Assembly: GCA_028278505.1 (NCBI GenBank)
Contig: JANQEG010000054.1
Location: forward strand, 1 to 42,006
From: Rhodobiaceae bacterium
GTDB lineage: Bacteria; Pseudomonadota; Alphaproteobacteria; Rhizobiales; JAKPQE01
DNA: 42,006 nucleotides
Direction of reading: 5' to 3'
The notes beneath the pieces were generated by a model, which was not told the origin of the DNA, did not search any database, and worked only from the letters and a program-made list of their open reading frames with translations. Shown here piece after piece: positions 1 through 8,494 of this stretch. Made by a program: the position numbers and the translations under genes. The stretch's first letter is position 1. Each line of letters starts with the position of its first letter.

Positions 1-327
1 CATCCGGATAAACGTTCCGTCGCGCGGAAAATGAAACTCGCTGCTTGGAGCAAAGATTTCTTCTTCGAACTCTTTACTCATATGCAATAGCCCTGCCCTT
101 GTGGGGAGGGGTCGGGGGTGGGGGTCAAAAGAAAAGAACAACGACGCTGTTCGATGGCGCAAATGTTTGCGTATACCCCCACCCGGCCGGCGCCGGCGCG
201 CCGTCCACCTTCGCCCTGAAGGGGGAGGGTTAACCGGGTCCACGCGCCCACCCCCGCCTGACCAAGATCAATGCGCCGTGCGCGTGACCTGATAGTCAGG
301 ACCGCAAGGCTCCGCTATGAACACGCA
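1..327. repeat. Left-edge non-coding stretch with G/C-rich intergenic repeat
   Basis: No gene is supported here. Plus frame 1 is open from the edge to a stop at 88-90 and could be the last 29 codons of a gene lying to the left, but nothing in it is recognisable. Positions about 97-235 hold runs of G and C of the 'CCCCTCCCCACAAGGGG' kind, in both orientations, ending in a CCCTGAAGGGGGAGGG palindrome near 215-230. A related block lies at 14040-14150, so I read this as one of the degenerate palindromic repeats common between genes of Hyphomicrobiales. Confidence 0.45.
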
Positions 328-900
328 ATGACCGCCGAAAACCCATCGATGACCGAAGACGGGCCCGCGGCCGACGCCCCGGCCCGCCTGCCGCTCGCCG
401 CGATCGTGCACGCAGGCGAGGCCGGCATCGACGGCCTAATTTCGGAAATCGCCCGCGACCTCCGCGCCGCCGGCTACCGGGTCGGCGGCGTTGCCCAGTC
501 GAATGTCGAGGTGCCCGGCGAATGCCGCTGCGACATGAGCCTTGAGGAGCTGACCAGCGGCCGGGTGATCCCGATCTCGCAGGACCTCGGTTCGGAATCT
601 GACGGCTGCCGCCTCGATCCGGCGGCGCTTGCGACGATGGTCGGCCTGGTCGATGCCTCGCTCGAACGCGGCCTCGACATCCTCGTCCTCAACAAGTTCG
701 GCAAGCAGGAGGCCGACGGCCGCGGCTTGCGCGACACCATCGCCAGAGCCGTCGGCGCCGGCATCCCCGTGCTCGTCGCGCTGAACGCGGCGCTCCTCCC
801 CGCCTGGGCCGAATTCAGCGGCGGCGAAGGCGTGACACTGAGACCCGACCGCGCCGAGATCGACAATTGGCTCACGGCGAGCCTTTCCGGCAAGGCGTAA
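328..900 (+). CDS. DUF2478 family protein
   Basis: Soluble protein of about 190 residues that matches the DUF2478 pattern. It opens with a beta strand and helix resembling a degenerate P-loop start (LAAIVHAGEAGIDGLISEI), followed by a RAAGYRVGGVAQ strand. Later come ILVLNKFGKQEADGRGLRD and a GAGIPVLVAL strand. Family members are often found near molybdate or nitrogenase genes and are suspected NTP-binding proteins, but no activity is established, and no molybdenum gene is visible here. The start is uncertain: ATG 328 is chosen over ATG 271 and ATG 349 because conserved sequence begins only at about residue 20; none has a clear Shine-Dalgarno sequence. It stands alone, with 355 bp before the next gene. 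Confidence 0.75.
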   Translation: MTAENPSMTEDGPAADAPARLPLAAIVHAGEAGIDGLISEIARDLRAAGYRVGGVAQSNVEVPGECRCDMSLEELTSGRVIPISQDLGSESDGCRLDPAALATMVGLVDASLERGLDILVLNKFGKQEADGRGLRDTIARAVGAGIPVLVALNAALLPAWAEFSGGEGVTLRPDRAEIDNWLTASLSGKA

Positions 901-1219
901 TTGTCGGGTGCTAAGCGCAAGCGTATCGCACCGATAGAGGTCGACGAAGCAACGCAGGAACGCTGCGCTACGCCGCATACGCGGTTAATACCAACCGTCG
1001 TGGAGTTTGACTCATCTGATGGGCTCAAATCGGTTCACTCGGGCAGGCGCGGCGCGTAGCGCGATGTGGTGCATCGGGCAAGCGCCGCAACGCACCCGAT
1101 GGACCGATTTGGCCCACCGAAGGCCGAGTGCTTTTCCGCCGTGGCTGTGTCGCGCCTCGCTTATGATGCTATGGCATCACCGCGCTCGGACGCTTCGTGC
1201 CACGGCGAAAAATCATCCC
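901..1219. other. Intergenic region with a diverged repeat copy
   Basis: No coding sequence is supported. Positions 1011-1075 contain CTCATCTGATGGGCTCAAAT followed by a GGGCAGG-GCGGC segment. The same sequence, diverged and inverted, occurs at 9520-9593. Open frames through this stretch, including one running into the cyclase gene, look like chance frames of high-GC DNA. Confidence 0.5.
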
Positions 1220-1246
1220 GGTCAGAGGGGTCAGAATTATCTGACC
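1220..1246 (+). promoter_or_regulatory. GTCAGA dyad just upstream of the cyclase start
   Basis: GTCAGA (1230-1235) and TCTGAC (1240-1245) form a perfect six-base dyad around ATTA, and an extra GTCAGA half-site lies at 1221-1226. The dyad ends ten bases before the cyclase ATG, where a ribosome binding site would be expected, and no good Shine-Dalgarno is present. It could be an operator or an RNA hairpin covering the start; its function is inferred from position only. Confidence 0.3.
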
Positions 1247-1255
1247 TTGGTATGA

Positions 1256-2971
1256 ATGTCAGTCGAGGACAAAACCGACCGCGCGATTCCAAGCGCGGGC
1301 GGTCTGCGCCAGCGGCTGCATCTCGCCTCCGGCCTCGTCCTTTTCGTTTATGCGCTGCTGCACTTCCTCAACCATTCGCTCGGCCTCGTCTCGATCGAAT
1401 GGATGGAGGCGATGCAGGAGGTCCGCGAGGCGGTCTGGCGCTCGCCGCCGGGCACGATCCTGCTGCTCACGGCATTCTTCTATCACGTTGTCTCGGCGCT
1501 GCTCAGGACGATCGGCCGGCGCTCGTTCCAGTTCTCGCCGATGATGTGGCTGCAACTCGTGCTCGGCTTCCTGATCCCCTATCAGCTGATCGTGCACGCC
1601 GTCTATTTCCGGGCCGGGGCCGGGCGTTTCGGCATGGATACGGACTACACCGCCGCGCTGCCGTTTCTGTGGCCGAACTATGCGCTGATCCAGAGCGCGC
1701 TGCTTATCGTCGTCTGGCTGCACGGCGTCATCGGGCTGCATCTGTGGCTGCGGCTGAAGCCCTGGTATGACAAGGCGTTTCCGGCGCTCCTGACGTTCGC
1801 CCTGTTGCTGCCGATCACCGCGATAGCCGGGTGGATCGATGCCGCCCGGCGATTGGTCGCCGAGCAGTCCGGGCCGGCGGAGCGGATATCGATACCGAGC
1901 CCGGAGGCGGCCGGAATCCTTCTGGGCTGGATCGACATCGGGCACCTGATCCTCGCGGCGGCCGTGGCGATCGCCATTGCGGTGCCGCTGCTGCGCTATC
2001 TCTGGTCGCTGCGCGCGCAGCGCATCACCATCACCTATCCGGGCGGTCACCAACATAAGGTGCCGCCGGGATCGACCCTGCTCGAAATCTCGCAATTGGC
2101 AGGTTTTCCGCACACTTCGGTGTGCGGCGGACGCGGCCGCTGCTCGACCTGCCGGACCGTGATCCTGCAAGGGCTCGAAACGCTCGATCCGGCCGAAGGC
2201 ATGGAGCGGACGGTGCTCGACCGCATCGCCGCCGAACCGCGGATCCGGCTCGCCTGCCAGATCCGGCCGAGCCGGGATCTGACCGTGCATCCGATGCTGC
2301 CGGCGGACCGGAAAAAGGCGCTGCAATCGGCGAACGACAAGTTCGAATGGGGGGTGGAGCGTTCGGTCGCGATCATGTTCATCGATCTGCGCGGCTTCAC
2401 CGCGCTCTCCGAACAGCGCCTGCCCTATGACGTGGTCTTTTTGCTGAAGCGCTACCTGGCGCTGATGACCGCGGCGATCGAAGGCTCGGGCGGGCAGATC
2501 GACAAATTCATCGGCGACGGCATCATGGCGATCTTCGGCATCTCGTCCGGGCTCGATGCCGGGTGCCGGCAGGCGCTTGAGGCGACGCGGGCGATTGGCG
2601 ATGCGCTCGACGCCCTCAATCGCGAGTTCGGCGATCACCTCGGCGAGGACTTGCGGATCGGCGTCGGCATTCATGCCGGCCCGGTCATCCTCGGCCGCGT
2701 CGGCGCGGCGGGCACCAATGCCGGGATCACCGCGCTCGGCGACACGGTCAACACGGCAAGCCGTCTGGAAAGCGCCAACAAGGAGCTCGGCACCGTCGCC
2801 GTGGCCTCGGAGGTGGTGCTGAAGCATGGCGGCCTCCGCTTCGCCGAAACCCGGTGGAGCGAGATCGCGCTGCGCGGGCGCCGGCAAGTGCTGCGCGTCG
2901 CGTCGACTGAGACGTTCGGCAATCTTGTACCGGAAACGGCCGCCGCGGAGGCTTCCGGGGAGCCGGTCTAG
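1256..2971 (+). CDS. Membrane-bound class III adenylate/guanylate cyclase with six-helix histidine-rich anchor and 2Fe-2S ferredoxin domain
   Basis: 571 residues making cyclic nucleotide from NTP. Residues 20-250 hold six membrane helices (about 22-44, 66-84, 98-118, 142-166, 173-193, 222-248) rich in histidine (H22, H36, H40, H77, H114, H156, H162, H230), like the succinate-dehydrogenase-type diheme anchor described for CyaC-type cyclases of Sinorhizobium. A ferredoxin domain follows with C290-x5-C296-x2-C299 and C334, the plant-type 2Fe-2S pattern. The cyclase domain spans about 368-545, with metal-binding D377 (FIDLRGFT) and D421 (IGDGIMAIFG), then the LGDTVNTASRLES motif. Heme binding and redox control are inferred from the architecture. 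ATG 1256 is the start that gives a full first helix; its Shine-Dalgarno is poor. Confidence 0.9.
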   Translation: MSVEDKTDRAIPSAGGLRQRLHLASGLVLFVYALLHFLNHSLGLVSIEWMEAMQEVREAVWRSPPGTILLLTAFFYHVVSALLRTIGRRSFQFSPMMWLQLVLGFLIPYQLIVHAVYFRAGAGRFGMDTDYTAALPFLWPNYALIQSALLIVVWLHGVIGLHLWLRLKPWYDKAFPALLTFALLLPITAIAGWIDAARRLVAEQSGPAERISIPSPEAAGILLGWIDIGHLILAAAVAIAIAVPLLRYLWSLRAQRITITYPGGHQHKVPPGSTLLEISQLAGFPHTSVCGGRGRCSTCRTVILQGLETLDPAEGMERTVLDRIAAEPRIRLACQIRPSRDLTVHPMLPADRKKALQSANDKFEWGVERSVAIMFIDLRGFTALSEQRLPYDVVFLLKRYLALMTAAIEGSGGQIDKFIGDGIMAIFGISSGLDAGCRQALEATRAIGDALDALNREFGDHLGEDLRIGVGIHAGPVILGRVGAAGTNAGITALGDTVNTASRLESANKELGTVAVASEVVLKHGGLRFAETRWSEIALRGRRQVLRVASTETFGNLVPETAAAEASGEPV

Positions 2972-3102
2972 ACGCCGTCAAATCGGCCTAAGCAGAAGCG
3001 TTTTTTCAAAATTGGCCTTGCGGTGACGCAGTGTAAGAGGTCTAAATTGGGCCAGCGCTGCCTGACCCGATCGGCAGCATTAGTAACTCTAGGAGGTATC
3101 AC

Positions 3103-4698
3103 ATGTTTGCACGCAAGACGGCGCTTGCCGTCGCTCTTCTTGCGGCTACGGCGTTTGCCGGCACCGCGAGTGCGAAAACGTTCGTACATTGCTCCGAAGG
3201 CTCGCCGGAAGGATTCGATCCGGCGCTCTATACCGCCGGCACGACCTTCGATGCCTCATCGAATTCGGTCTACAACAGGCTGGTGGAATTCGAAGTGGGA
3301 ACCACCAATATCGATCCCGGCCTCGCTGAAAGCTGGGAGGTTTCCGATGACGGCCTCGAGTACACCTTCAAGCTGCGCCAGGGCGTGAAGTTCCATAGCA
3401 CCGACTATTTCACGCCGACGCGGGATTTCAACGCCGACGATGTCGTCTTTTCGTTCATGCGGCAGTTGAAGAAAGACCACGCGTGGCATCAGTACACCGC
3501 CGGTACGGCGTGGGAATACTTCAACGGCATGTCGATGCCCGATCTGCTCAAGAGCGTCGAGAAGGTTGATGACTACACCGTCAAATTCGTCCTCAACCGG
3601 CCGGAAGCGCCGATGATCGCCAATCTCGGCATGGACTTCGCCTCGATCGTGTCGAAGGAATACGCCGACAAGCTGGCCGCCGACGGCAAGATGGAAGACC
3701 TCAACCAGAAGCCGATCGGCACCGGCGCCTTCAAATTCGTCGCCTATCAGAAGGACGCGGTGATCCGCTACAAGGCCCATGATGACTATTGGGAAGGCCG
3801 CCCGAAGATCGACGATCTGGTGTTCGCCATCACCACCGATCCTTCCGTCCGCCATCAGCGGCTGAAGGCCGGCGAGTGCCACTTCAACCCCTATCCGAAC
3901 CCGGCCGATCTGGACGCGATCCGCAATGATCCCGACCTTCAGTTGCCTGAGCAGGAAGGCCTGAATGTGGGCTATCTCGCCTACAACACCAAGGTCGCGC
4001 CGTTCGACAACGCCAAGGTGCGCAAGGCGCTCAACATGGCCGTCAACAAGCAGGCGATCCTGGACGCCGTGTTCCAGGGCGCCGGCAAGGCGGCCAAGAA
4101 CCCGATCCCGCCGACCATCTGGTCCTACAATGACGCGATCGAGGACGACCCGTACGATCCGGACGCGGCCAAGAAGATGCTCGAAGAGGCCGGCGTCACC
4201 GATCTGAAGATGAAGATCTGGGCGATGCCGGTGCAGCGGCCCTACAATCCGAACGCGCGTCGGATGGCCGAAGTGATCCAGTCGGATTTTGCCAAGATCG
4301 GCGTCGAGGTCGAGATCGTCTCCTATGAATGGGGCGAGTATCTGAAGCGCTCCAAGGACGTAGACCGCGACGGCGCGGTGCTCCTGGGCTGGACCGGCGA
4401 CAATGGCGACCCGGACAACTTCCTGGCCGTCCTCCTCGGCTGCGACGGTGTCGGCGGCTCCAACCGCGCGCAATGGTGCAACAAGGAGTTCGAGGACCTG
4501 ATCCAGAAGGCCAAGGTCACCTCCGACGTTGCCGAACGCACCAGGCTCTATGAAGAGGCGCAGGTCGTGTTCAAGCGCGAGGCGCCGTGGGCGACGATCG
4601 CCCATTCGGTCGTTTTCAAGGCCATGCGCAAGGAGGTCGAGGGCTTTAAAATCCATCCCTTCGGCAGCCACATCTTCAAATATGTGGACCTGAAGTAA
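3103..4698 (+). CDS. dppA: Dipeptide/oligopeptide ABC transporter periplasmic binding protein
   Basis: 531 residues, the usual size of SBP_bac_5 (DppA/OppA) proteins. A Sec signal peptide spans residues 1-24, with a hydrophobic core and cleavage after ASA24. The mature protein begins KTFVHCSEGSPEGFDP, the DppA-like opening, and includes TAGTTFDASSNSVYNRLVEF, LAESWEVSDDGLEYTFKLR and the WTGDNGDPDNF motif near the C terminus. It captures peptides in the periplasm and delivers them to the DppBC membrane channel encoded downstream. The start is well fixed: AGGAGGT lies five bases before ATG 3103. The exact ligand cannot be told from sequence; heme or other peptides are possible. Confidence 0.95.
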   Translation: MFARKTALAVALLAATAFAGTASAKTFVHCSEGSPEGFDPALYTAGTTFDASSNSVYNRLVEFEVGTTNIDPGLAESWEVSDDGLEYTFKLRQGVKFHSTDYFTPTRDFNADDVVFSFMRQLKKDHAWHQYTAGTAWEYFNGMSMPDLLKSVEKVDDYTVKFVLNRPEAPMIANLGMDFASIVSKEYADKLAADGKMEDLNQKPIGTGAFKFVAYQKDAVIRYKAHDDYWEGRPKIDDLVFAITTDPSVRHQRLKAGECHFNPYPNPADLDAIRNDPDLQLPEQEGLNVGYLAYNTKVAPFDNAKVRKALNMAVNKQAILDAVFQGAGKAAKNPIPPTIWSYNDAIEDDPYDPDAAKKMLEEAGVTDLKMKIWAMPVQRPYNPNARRMAEVIQSDFAKIGVEVEIVSYEWGEYLKRSKDVDRDGAVLLGWTGDNGDPDNFLAVLLGCDGVGGSNRAQWCNKEFEDLIQKAKVTSDVAERTRLYEEAQVVFKREAPWATIAHSVVFKAMRKEVEGFKIHPFGSHIFKYVDLK

Positions 4699-4716
4699 CG
4701 CCGCTTCGCCAAAATC

Positions 4717-4745
4717 GAGGCGCCGGCAGTGCCGGCGCCTCTTTT
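4717..4745 (+). terminator. Rho-independent terminator or attenuator after dppA
   Basis: GAGGCGCCGGC (4717-4727) pairs perfectly with GCCGGCGCCTC (4731-4741) around a three-base loop and is followed by TTTT. It lies 19 bases after the dppA stop and about 40 bases before dppB. Such a hairpin between the binding-protein gene and the permease genes commonly sets a higher level of binding protein, by partial termination or by protecting the 3' end of the upstream message. Confidence 0.75.
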
Positions 4746-4784
4746 CAGGCGAAGTGTCCGAATCCCTGAAAACACCGGTCGCCT

Positions 4785-5795
4785 ATGCTCGCCTTCCTGC
4801 TTCGGCGGATCGGGCTGCTGATCCCCACCTTTATCGGCGTCACGATCGCTGCCTTCGGCTTCATCCGGCTGCTGCCCGGCGATCCGGTGCTGCTGATGGC
4901 CGGCGAGCGCGGCCTGACACCGGAGCGGCACGCCGAGCTGCTCAAGCAATTCGGCTTCGACCGGCCGATCTACGAGCAGTATTTCGACTATCTGGTCGGC
5001 GTCCTGCAGGGCGATCTGGGCAATTCGCTGGTCACGAAGAAGCCGGTTTTCGAGGAGTTCTTCACGCTGTTTCCGGCGACGCTGGAGCTTTCCATCTGCG
5101 CCATCATCTTTGCCATCGCGCTCGGGCTGCCGGCCGGCATTATCGCTGCGGTCAAGCGCGGTTCGGTGTTCGACCATTCCGTGATGTCGACGGCGCTGGT
5201 CGGCTATTCGATGCCGATCTTCTGGCTCGGCCTGCTGTTCATCATGCTGTTTTCCGGGCTGCTCGGCTGGACCCCGGTCTCGGGGCGGATATCGCTGCTC
5301 TATTTCTTCGAGCCGGTGACCGGGCTGATGACGGTCGATGCGTTCCTGTCCGGACAGCCCGGCGCGGTCCGCAGCGCGCTCAGCCATCTCATCCTGCCGA
5401 CCATCGTGCTCGGCACGATCCCGATGGCGGTGATCGCCCGCCAGACCCGCTCGGCCATGCTGGAAGTGCTCGGCGAGGACTATGTGCGCACCGCCAAAGC
5501 GAAAGGCCTGCCGCCGGTTCGGGTCATCGGCCTGCACGCGCTCAGAAATGCCCTGATCCCGGTGATCACCACGATCGGCCTGCAGGTCGGCGTGCTGCTC
5601 GCCGGCGCGATCCTGACCGAGACGATCTTCTCCTGGCCGGGGATCGGCAAATGGATCGTCGATTCCATCTCGCGCCGCGACTATCCCTCGGTGCAGGGCG
5701 GGCTGCTGATGATCGCGGTCATCGTCATGCTGGTCAATCTGACCGTCGACGTGCTCTACGGGCTGGTCAATCCCCGTATCCGGCATCAGCGATAG
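4785..5795 (+). CDS. dppB: Dipeptide ABC transporter permease, DppB type
   Basis: 336 residues with the BPD_transp_1 fold and about six membrane helices. It starts MLAFLLRRIGLLIPTFIGVT, the canonical DppB first helix, followed by FIRLLPGDPVLLMAGERG. The EAA loop contacting the ATPases is seen in the segment EDYVRTAKAKGLPPVRVIG, and the C-terminal SWPGIGKWIVDSI segment is typical. With DppC it forms the inner-membrane channel. The start is fixed by the first helix; no strong Shine-Dalgarno is visible, so expression may depend on read-through past the hairpin at 4717. Ten bases separate its stop from dppC. Confidence 0.95.
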   Translation: MLAFLLRRIGLLIPTFIGVTIAAFGFIRLLPGDPVLLMAGERGLTPERHAELLKQFGFDRPIYEQYFDYLVGVLQGDLGNSLVTKKPVFEEFFTLFPATLELSICAIIFAIALGLPAGIIAAVKRGSVFDHSVMSTALVGYSMPIFWLGLLFIMLFSGLLGWTPVSGRISLLYFFEPVTGLMTVDAFLSGQPGAVRSALSHLILPTIVLGTIPMAVIARQTRSAMLEVLGEDYVRTAKAKGLPPVRVIGLHALRNALIPVITTIGLQVGVLLAGAILTETIFSWPGIGKWIVDSISRRDYPSVQGGLLMIAVIVMLVNLTVDVLYGLVNPRIRHQR

Positions 5796-5804
5796 GGGGG
5801 CGCC

Positions 5805-6704
5805 ATGGCCGATGTCGCAGTCTCCAGCAGCGTCAACGTCAAACGGGCGGTTCTGGCGGAGTTCTGGTACTATTTCCGCGAAAACACCGGCGCCGTCATC
5901 GGGCTCTGGTTCTTCGTGCTCCTGGTTCTCGTCGCCATCGGCGCGGATATCGTCGCCCCGCACGAACCCAATCTGCAATATCGGGATTCGTTGCTCGTCC
6001 CGCCGGTCTGGCAGGAGGGCGGGCAATGGCGGTTTCTGCTGGGGACCGATGCGGTCGGCCGTGACGTTCTTTCCCGGCTGATCCACGGCTCGCGGTTTTC
6101 GCTGTTTATCGGCTGCGTCGTCGTCTCGATCGCCCTCTCCGGGGGCATTTTGCTCGGCCTCATCGCCGGCTATTTCCGCGGCTTCGTCGACACCTTCATC
6201 ATGCGGGTGATGGACGTGATTCTGTCGTTCCCGAGCCTGCTTCTGGCGCTGGTTCTGGTCGCGGTGCTGGGGCCGGGGCTGGTCAATGCGATGAACGCCA
6301 TCGGCATCGTGCTCTTGCCGCATTTCGTCCGCCTCACCCGCGCCTCGGTGATGGCCGAGCGCGAGAAGGAATATGTGGTGGCGGCGCGCGTCGCCGGGGC
6401 CGGGCGGCTGCGGCTGATGTTCATGACCATCCTGCCCAACTGCCTGGCGCCGCTGATCGTGCAGGCGACGCTGGCGTTTTCGACCGCCATCCTCGATGTT
6501 GCCGCGCTGGGCTTTCTCGGCCAGGGCGCACAGCCGCCGACGCCGGAATGGGGCACGCTCTTGGCCGAGGCGCGGGAATTCATGCTGCGCGCCTGGTGGG
6601 TGGTCACCTTCCCGGGCCTTGCCATCCTCACCACCGTGCTCGCCATCAACCTGATCGGCGACGGCTTGCGCGACGCGCTCGACCCGAAACTGAAGCGATC
6701 GTGA
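5805..6704 (+). CDS. dppC: Dipeptide ABC transporter permease, DppC type
   Basis: 299 residues. A short cytoplasmic OppC_N-type segment (about residues 10-60, with FWYYFRENTGAVIGLW) precedes the BPD_transp_1 channel domain. The family signature LLGTDAVGRDVLSRLIHGSR is followed by membrane helices and the EAA loop (EKEYVVAARVAGAGRLRLMF), then AALGFLGQGAQPPTPEWG. It pairs with DppB as the second half of the channel. GGGGG lies a few bases before the ATG. The stop TGA overlaps the ATG of the next gene by one base, so the foreign-looking gene behind it is probably co-translated. Confidence 0.95.
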   Translation: MADVAVSSSVNVKRAVLAEFWYYFRENTGAVIGLWFFVLLVLVAIGADIVAPHEPNLQYRDSLLVPPVWQEGGQWRFLLGTDAVGRDVLSRLIHGSRFSLFIGCVVVSIALSGGILLGLIAGYFRGFVDTFIMRVMDVILSFPSLLLALVLVAVLGPGLVNAMNAIGIVLLPHFVRLTRASVMAEREKEYVVAARVAGAGRLRLMFMTILPNCLAPLIVQATLAFSTAILDVAALGFLGQGAQPPTPEWGTLLAEAREFMLRAWWVVTFPGLAILTTVLAINLIGDGLRDALDPKLKRS

Positions 6705-7390
6705 TGGAATGGTTGCTGGATATCCTTGGTCTTCAGGATCCTGCTCTCAGGATTGCCGCTGTCAAATCGCTTACCGGCACCGCCGGCGCAGTGATCATCG
6801 CCGCGACCATCGGTGTTGTTTCGTGGCTGGCGAACCGCGCTTGGGAACGCGCGAGCGAAAATCGTCGCCGGCAGAAAGAGCAGGAAAAGGAACAGCGATC
6901 ACGGCAGCAACGGCGTTGCGATTTAGCCGTGGCGCTTTATTCGGAAATCGAAGCCAATCTCGAAATGCAAGCGCCCTCGCTTGACGATGCTCAAATCGAG
7001 TCAATCAGATCACGGTTTTCCAGGAGCGGTGAGAGCTTTGATCCGTTTGTTTTTCCGGGCCTGGATAACGCGGTCTTTGACGCCATGATCAGTGAATTGC
7101 CGCTACTGCCGGCGCGGGTCATACGTCCAGTTGTTCGATTCTATAGATTGGATGCAAGTTCAAACGCCGCACTTTTCCAAATGAATACGGAGGTGTTTCG
7201 AGATTTGAACAACGAGCGGCAATTGGCAGCGGTCGAAAGCTGGAACCGCTTGGCGAAATCCGTTTCACAAGCGGGCACCGCAGCGCTTACCGCGCTTTCG
7301 ACCTATATCAAGGAATTGAGTTCGGATGGACAGATCGAGAATATCGAGATCACCCCCGTGATTGACGAACAAGGGCGTTCCTCTCTTTAG
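6704..7390 (+). CDS. Unrecognised single-helix membrane protein inside the dpp operon
   Basis: 228 residues, not assigned to a named family. Residues about 24-44 form one membrane helix. A very basic, probably helical stretch (45-72, rich in R, K, E and Q) follows, then a soluble domain with DLAVALYSEIEANLEMQ, FDPFVFPGLDNAVFDAMISE and LLPARVIRPVVRFYRLD. This layout recurs in many poorly described bacterial membrane proteins with a cytoplasmic alpha-helical domain. ATG 6704 is chosen because it overlaps the dppC stop (TGATG); the upstream open frame only shadows dppC. GC and codon use are visibly lower than in the dpp genes on either side. No link to peptide transport is evident. Confidence 0.75.
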   Translation: MEWLLDILGLQDPALRIAAVKSLTGTAGAVIIAATIGVVSWLANRAWERASENRRRQKEQEKEQRSRQQRRCDLAVALYSEIEANLEMQAPSLDDAQIESIRSRFSRSGESFDPFVFPGLDNAVFDAMISELPLLPARVIRPVVRFYRLDASSNAALFQMNTEVFRDLNNERQLAAVESWNRLAKSVSQAGTAALTALSTYIKELSSDGQIENIEITPVIDEQGRSSL

Positions 7391-7513
7391 ACCATTGGCA
7401 GAATCGGGCCTCGGATCATGACTCTCTCTCCTCATCGACAATTCAATATAGGCGCGAATGAGTGACTATTCAATGAAACACGTCACGGTATGCGGTTCGG
7501 GAGAGATAGCCTA

Positions 7514-8494
7514 ATGGCGGAATCCCTCCTCGACATCCGCAATCTCACCGTTGAATTCGACACCGCTTCGGGGCCGTTCCGGGCCGTCGATTCGGTCGAT
7601 TTCAACGTCGCGGAGGGCGACGTGCTGGCGATCGTCGGCGAGTCCGGGTCGGGCAAGTCGGTGGCCATGCTGGCGGTCATGGGATTGCTGCCGAAAACGG
7701 CGACGGTGACCGCCGATCTGATGCGGTTCGGCGATCATGATCTGGCCGCGATGACGGCGAAGGAGCGCCGCCAGGTGATCGGCCGCGACATCACCATGAT
7801 CTTCCAGGAACCGATGTCGAGCCTCAATCCCTGTTTCACCGTCGGCTTCCAGCTCGGCGAAGCGCTGAAGACCCATCTCGGCATGAACCGGGCGGCGCGG
7901 CGGGCGCGCGCGATCGAACTCCTGGAGGAGGTCGGCATCCCCGAGCCCGAGCCGCGGCTTTCCGCCTTCCCGCATCAATTGTCCGGCGGCATGAGCCAGC
8001 GGGTGATGATCGCCATGGCGATCGCCTGCCGGCCGAAACTGCTCGTCGCCGACGAGCCGTCGACGGCGCTCGACGTGACGATCCAGGCCCAGATCCTCGA
8101 TCTGCTGCTCAGCCTGCAGCGGGAAACCGGCATGGCGCTGGTGCTGATCACCCACGACATGGGCGTCGTCGCCGAGACCGCGCGCCGCGTCGTCGTCCAA
8201 TATGCCGGCCAGCAGGTCGAGCGCCAGGATGTCGGACCGCTGTTCTCGTCGCCGCACCATCCCTATACCGCGGCGCTGCTGGCGGCGTTGCCGGAGCGGG
8301 CGACGTCGGACCGCCTGCCGCAGATTCCGGGCACGGTACCCGGCATCGGCGACCAGCCGGACGGCTGTCGCTTCAATCCGCGCTGCACGTTCACCACCGA
8401 TCTGTGCCGGCAGCAGGTGCCGCCGCGCCAGACGTCGGTGTTCGGCGAGGCGCTTTGCCACTACCCGCTCGGCAAGGGGGGGACGGCGGCATGA
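7514..8494 (+). CDS. dppD: Dipeptide ABC transporter ATP-binding protein, DppD type
   Basis: 326 residues. Walker A is GESGSGKS (42-49), the signature [15 protein letters not shown] is followed by Walker [14 protein letters not shown], and the switch histidine lies in LITHDMG. The C terminus has the oligo_HPY extension ([14 protein letters not shown]) and the cysteine-bearing [10 protein letters not shown] segment usual in DppD/OppD. It hydrolyses ATP to power peptide import. ATG 7514 ([10 protein letters not shown]) is preferred over ATG 7490, since homology begins there and a GGGAGAG sequence lies upstream. The last codons overlap dppF by four bases (ATGA). It sits 123 bp after the inserted 228-residue gene instead of touching dppC. 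Confidence 0.95.
   Translation: MAESLLDIRNLTVEFDTASGPFRAVDSVDFNVAEGDVLAIVGESGSGKSVAMLAVMGLLPKTATVTADLMRFGDHDLAAMTAKERRQVIGRDITMIFQEPMSSLNPCFTVGFQLGEALKTHLGMNRAARRARAIELLEEVGIPEPEPRLSAFPHQLSGGMSQRVMIAMAIACRPKLLVADEPSTALDVTIQAQILDLLLSLQRETGMALVLITHDMGVVAETARRVVVQYAGQQVERQDVGPLFSSPHHPYTAALLAALPERATSDRLPQIPGTVPGIGDQPDGCRFNPRCTFTTDLCRQQVPPRQTSVFGEALCHYPLGKGGTAA

Noticed and set aside
45-292. Short open frames at the left edge
   Set aside because: They run through a G/C-rich palindromic repeat and lack ribosome sites and conserved sequence.
1066-1770. Plus-strand frame of 234 codons overlapping the cyclase start
   Set aside because: A frame shadow: the overlapping cyclase frame has membrane helices and cofactor motifs.
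1259-2887. Minus-strand open frame of 542 codons antisense to the cyclase
   Set aside because: The same antisense composition bias; the cyclase on the other strand has all catalytic motifs.
4548-6323. Minus-strand open frame of 591 codons across dppA-dppC
   Set aside because: Antisense to well-supported dpp genes; the translation is Q/R/D/H-rich without any domain.
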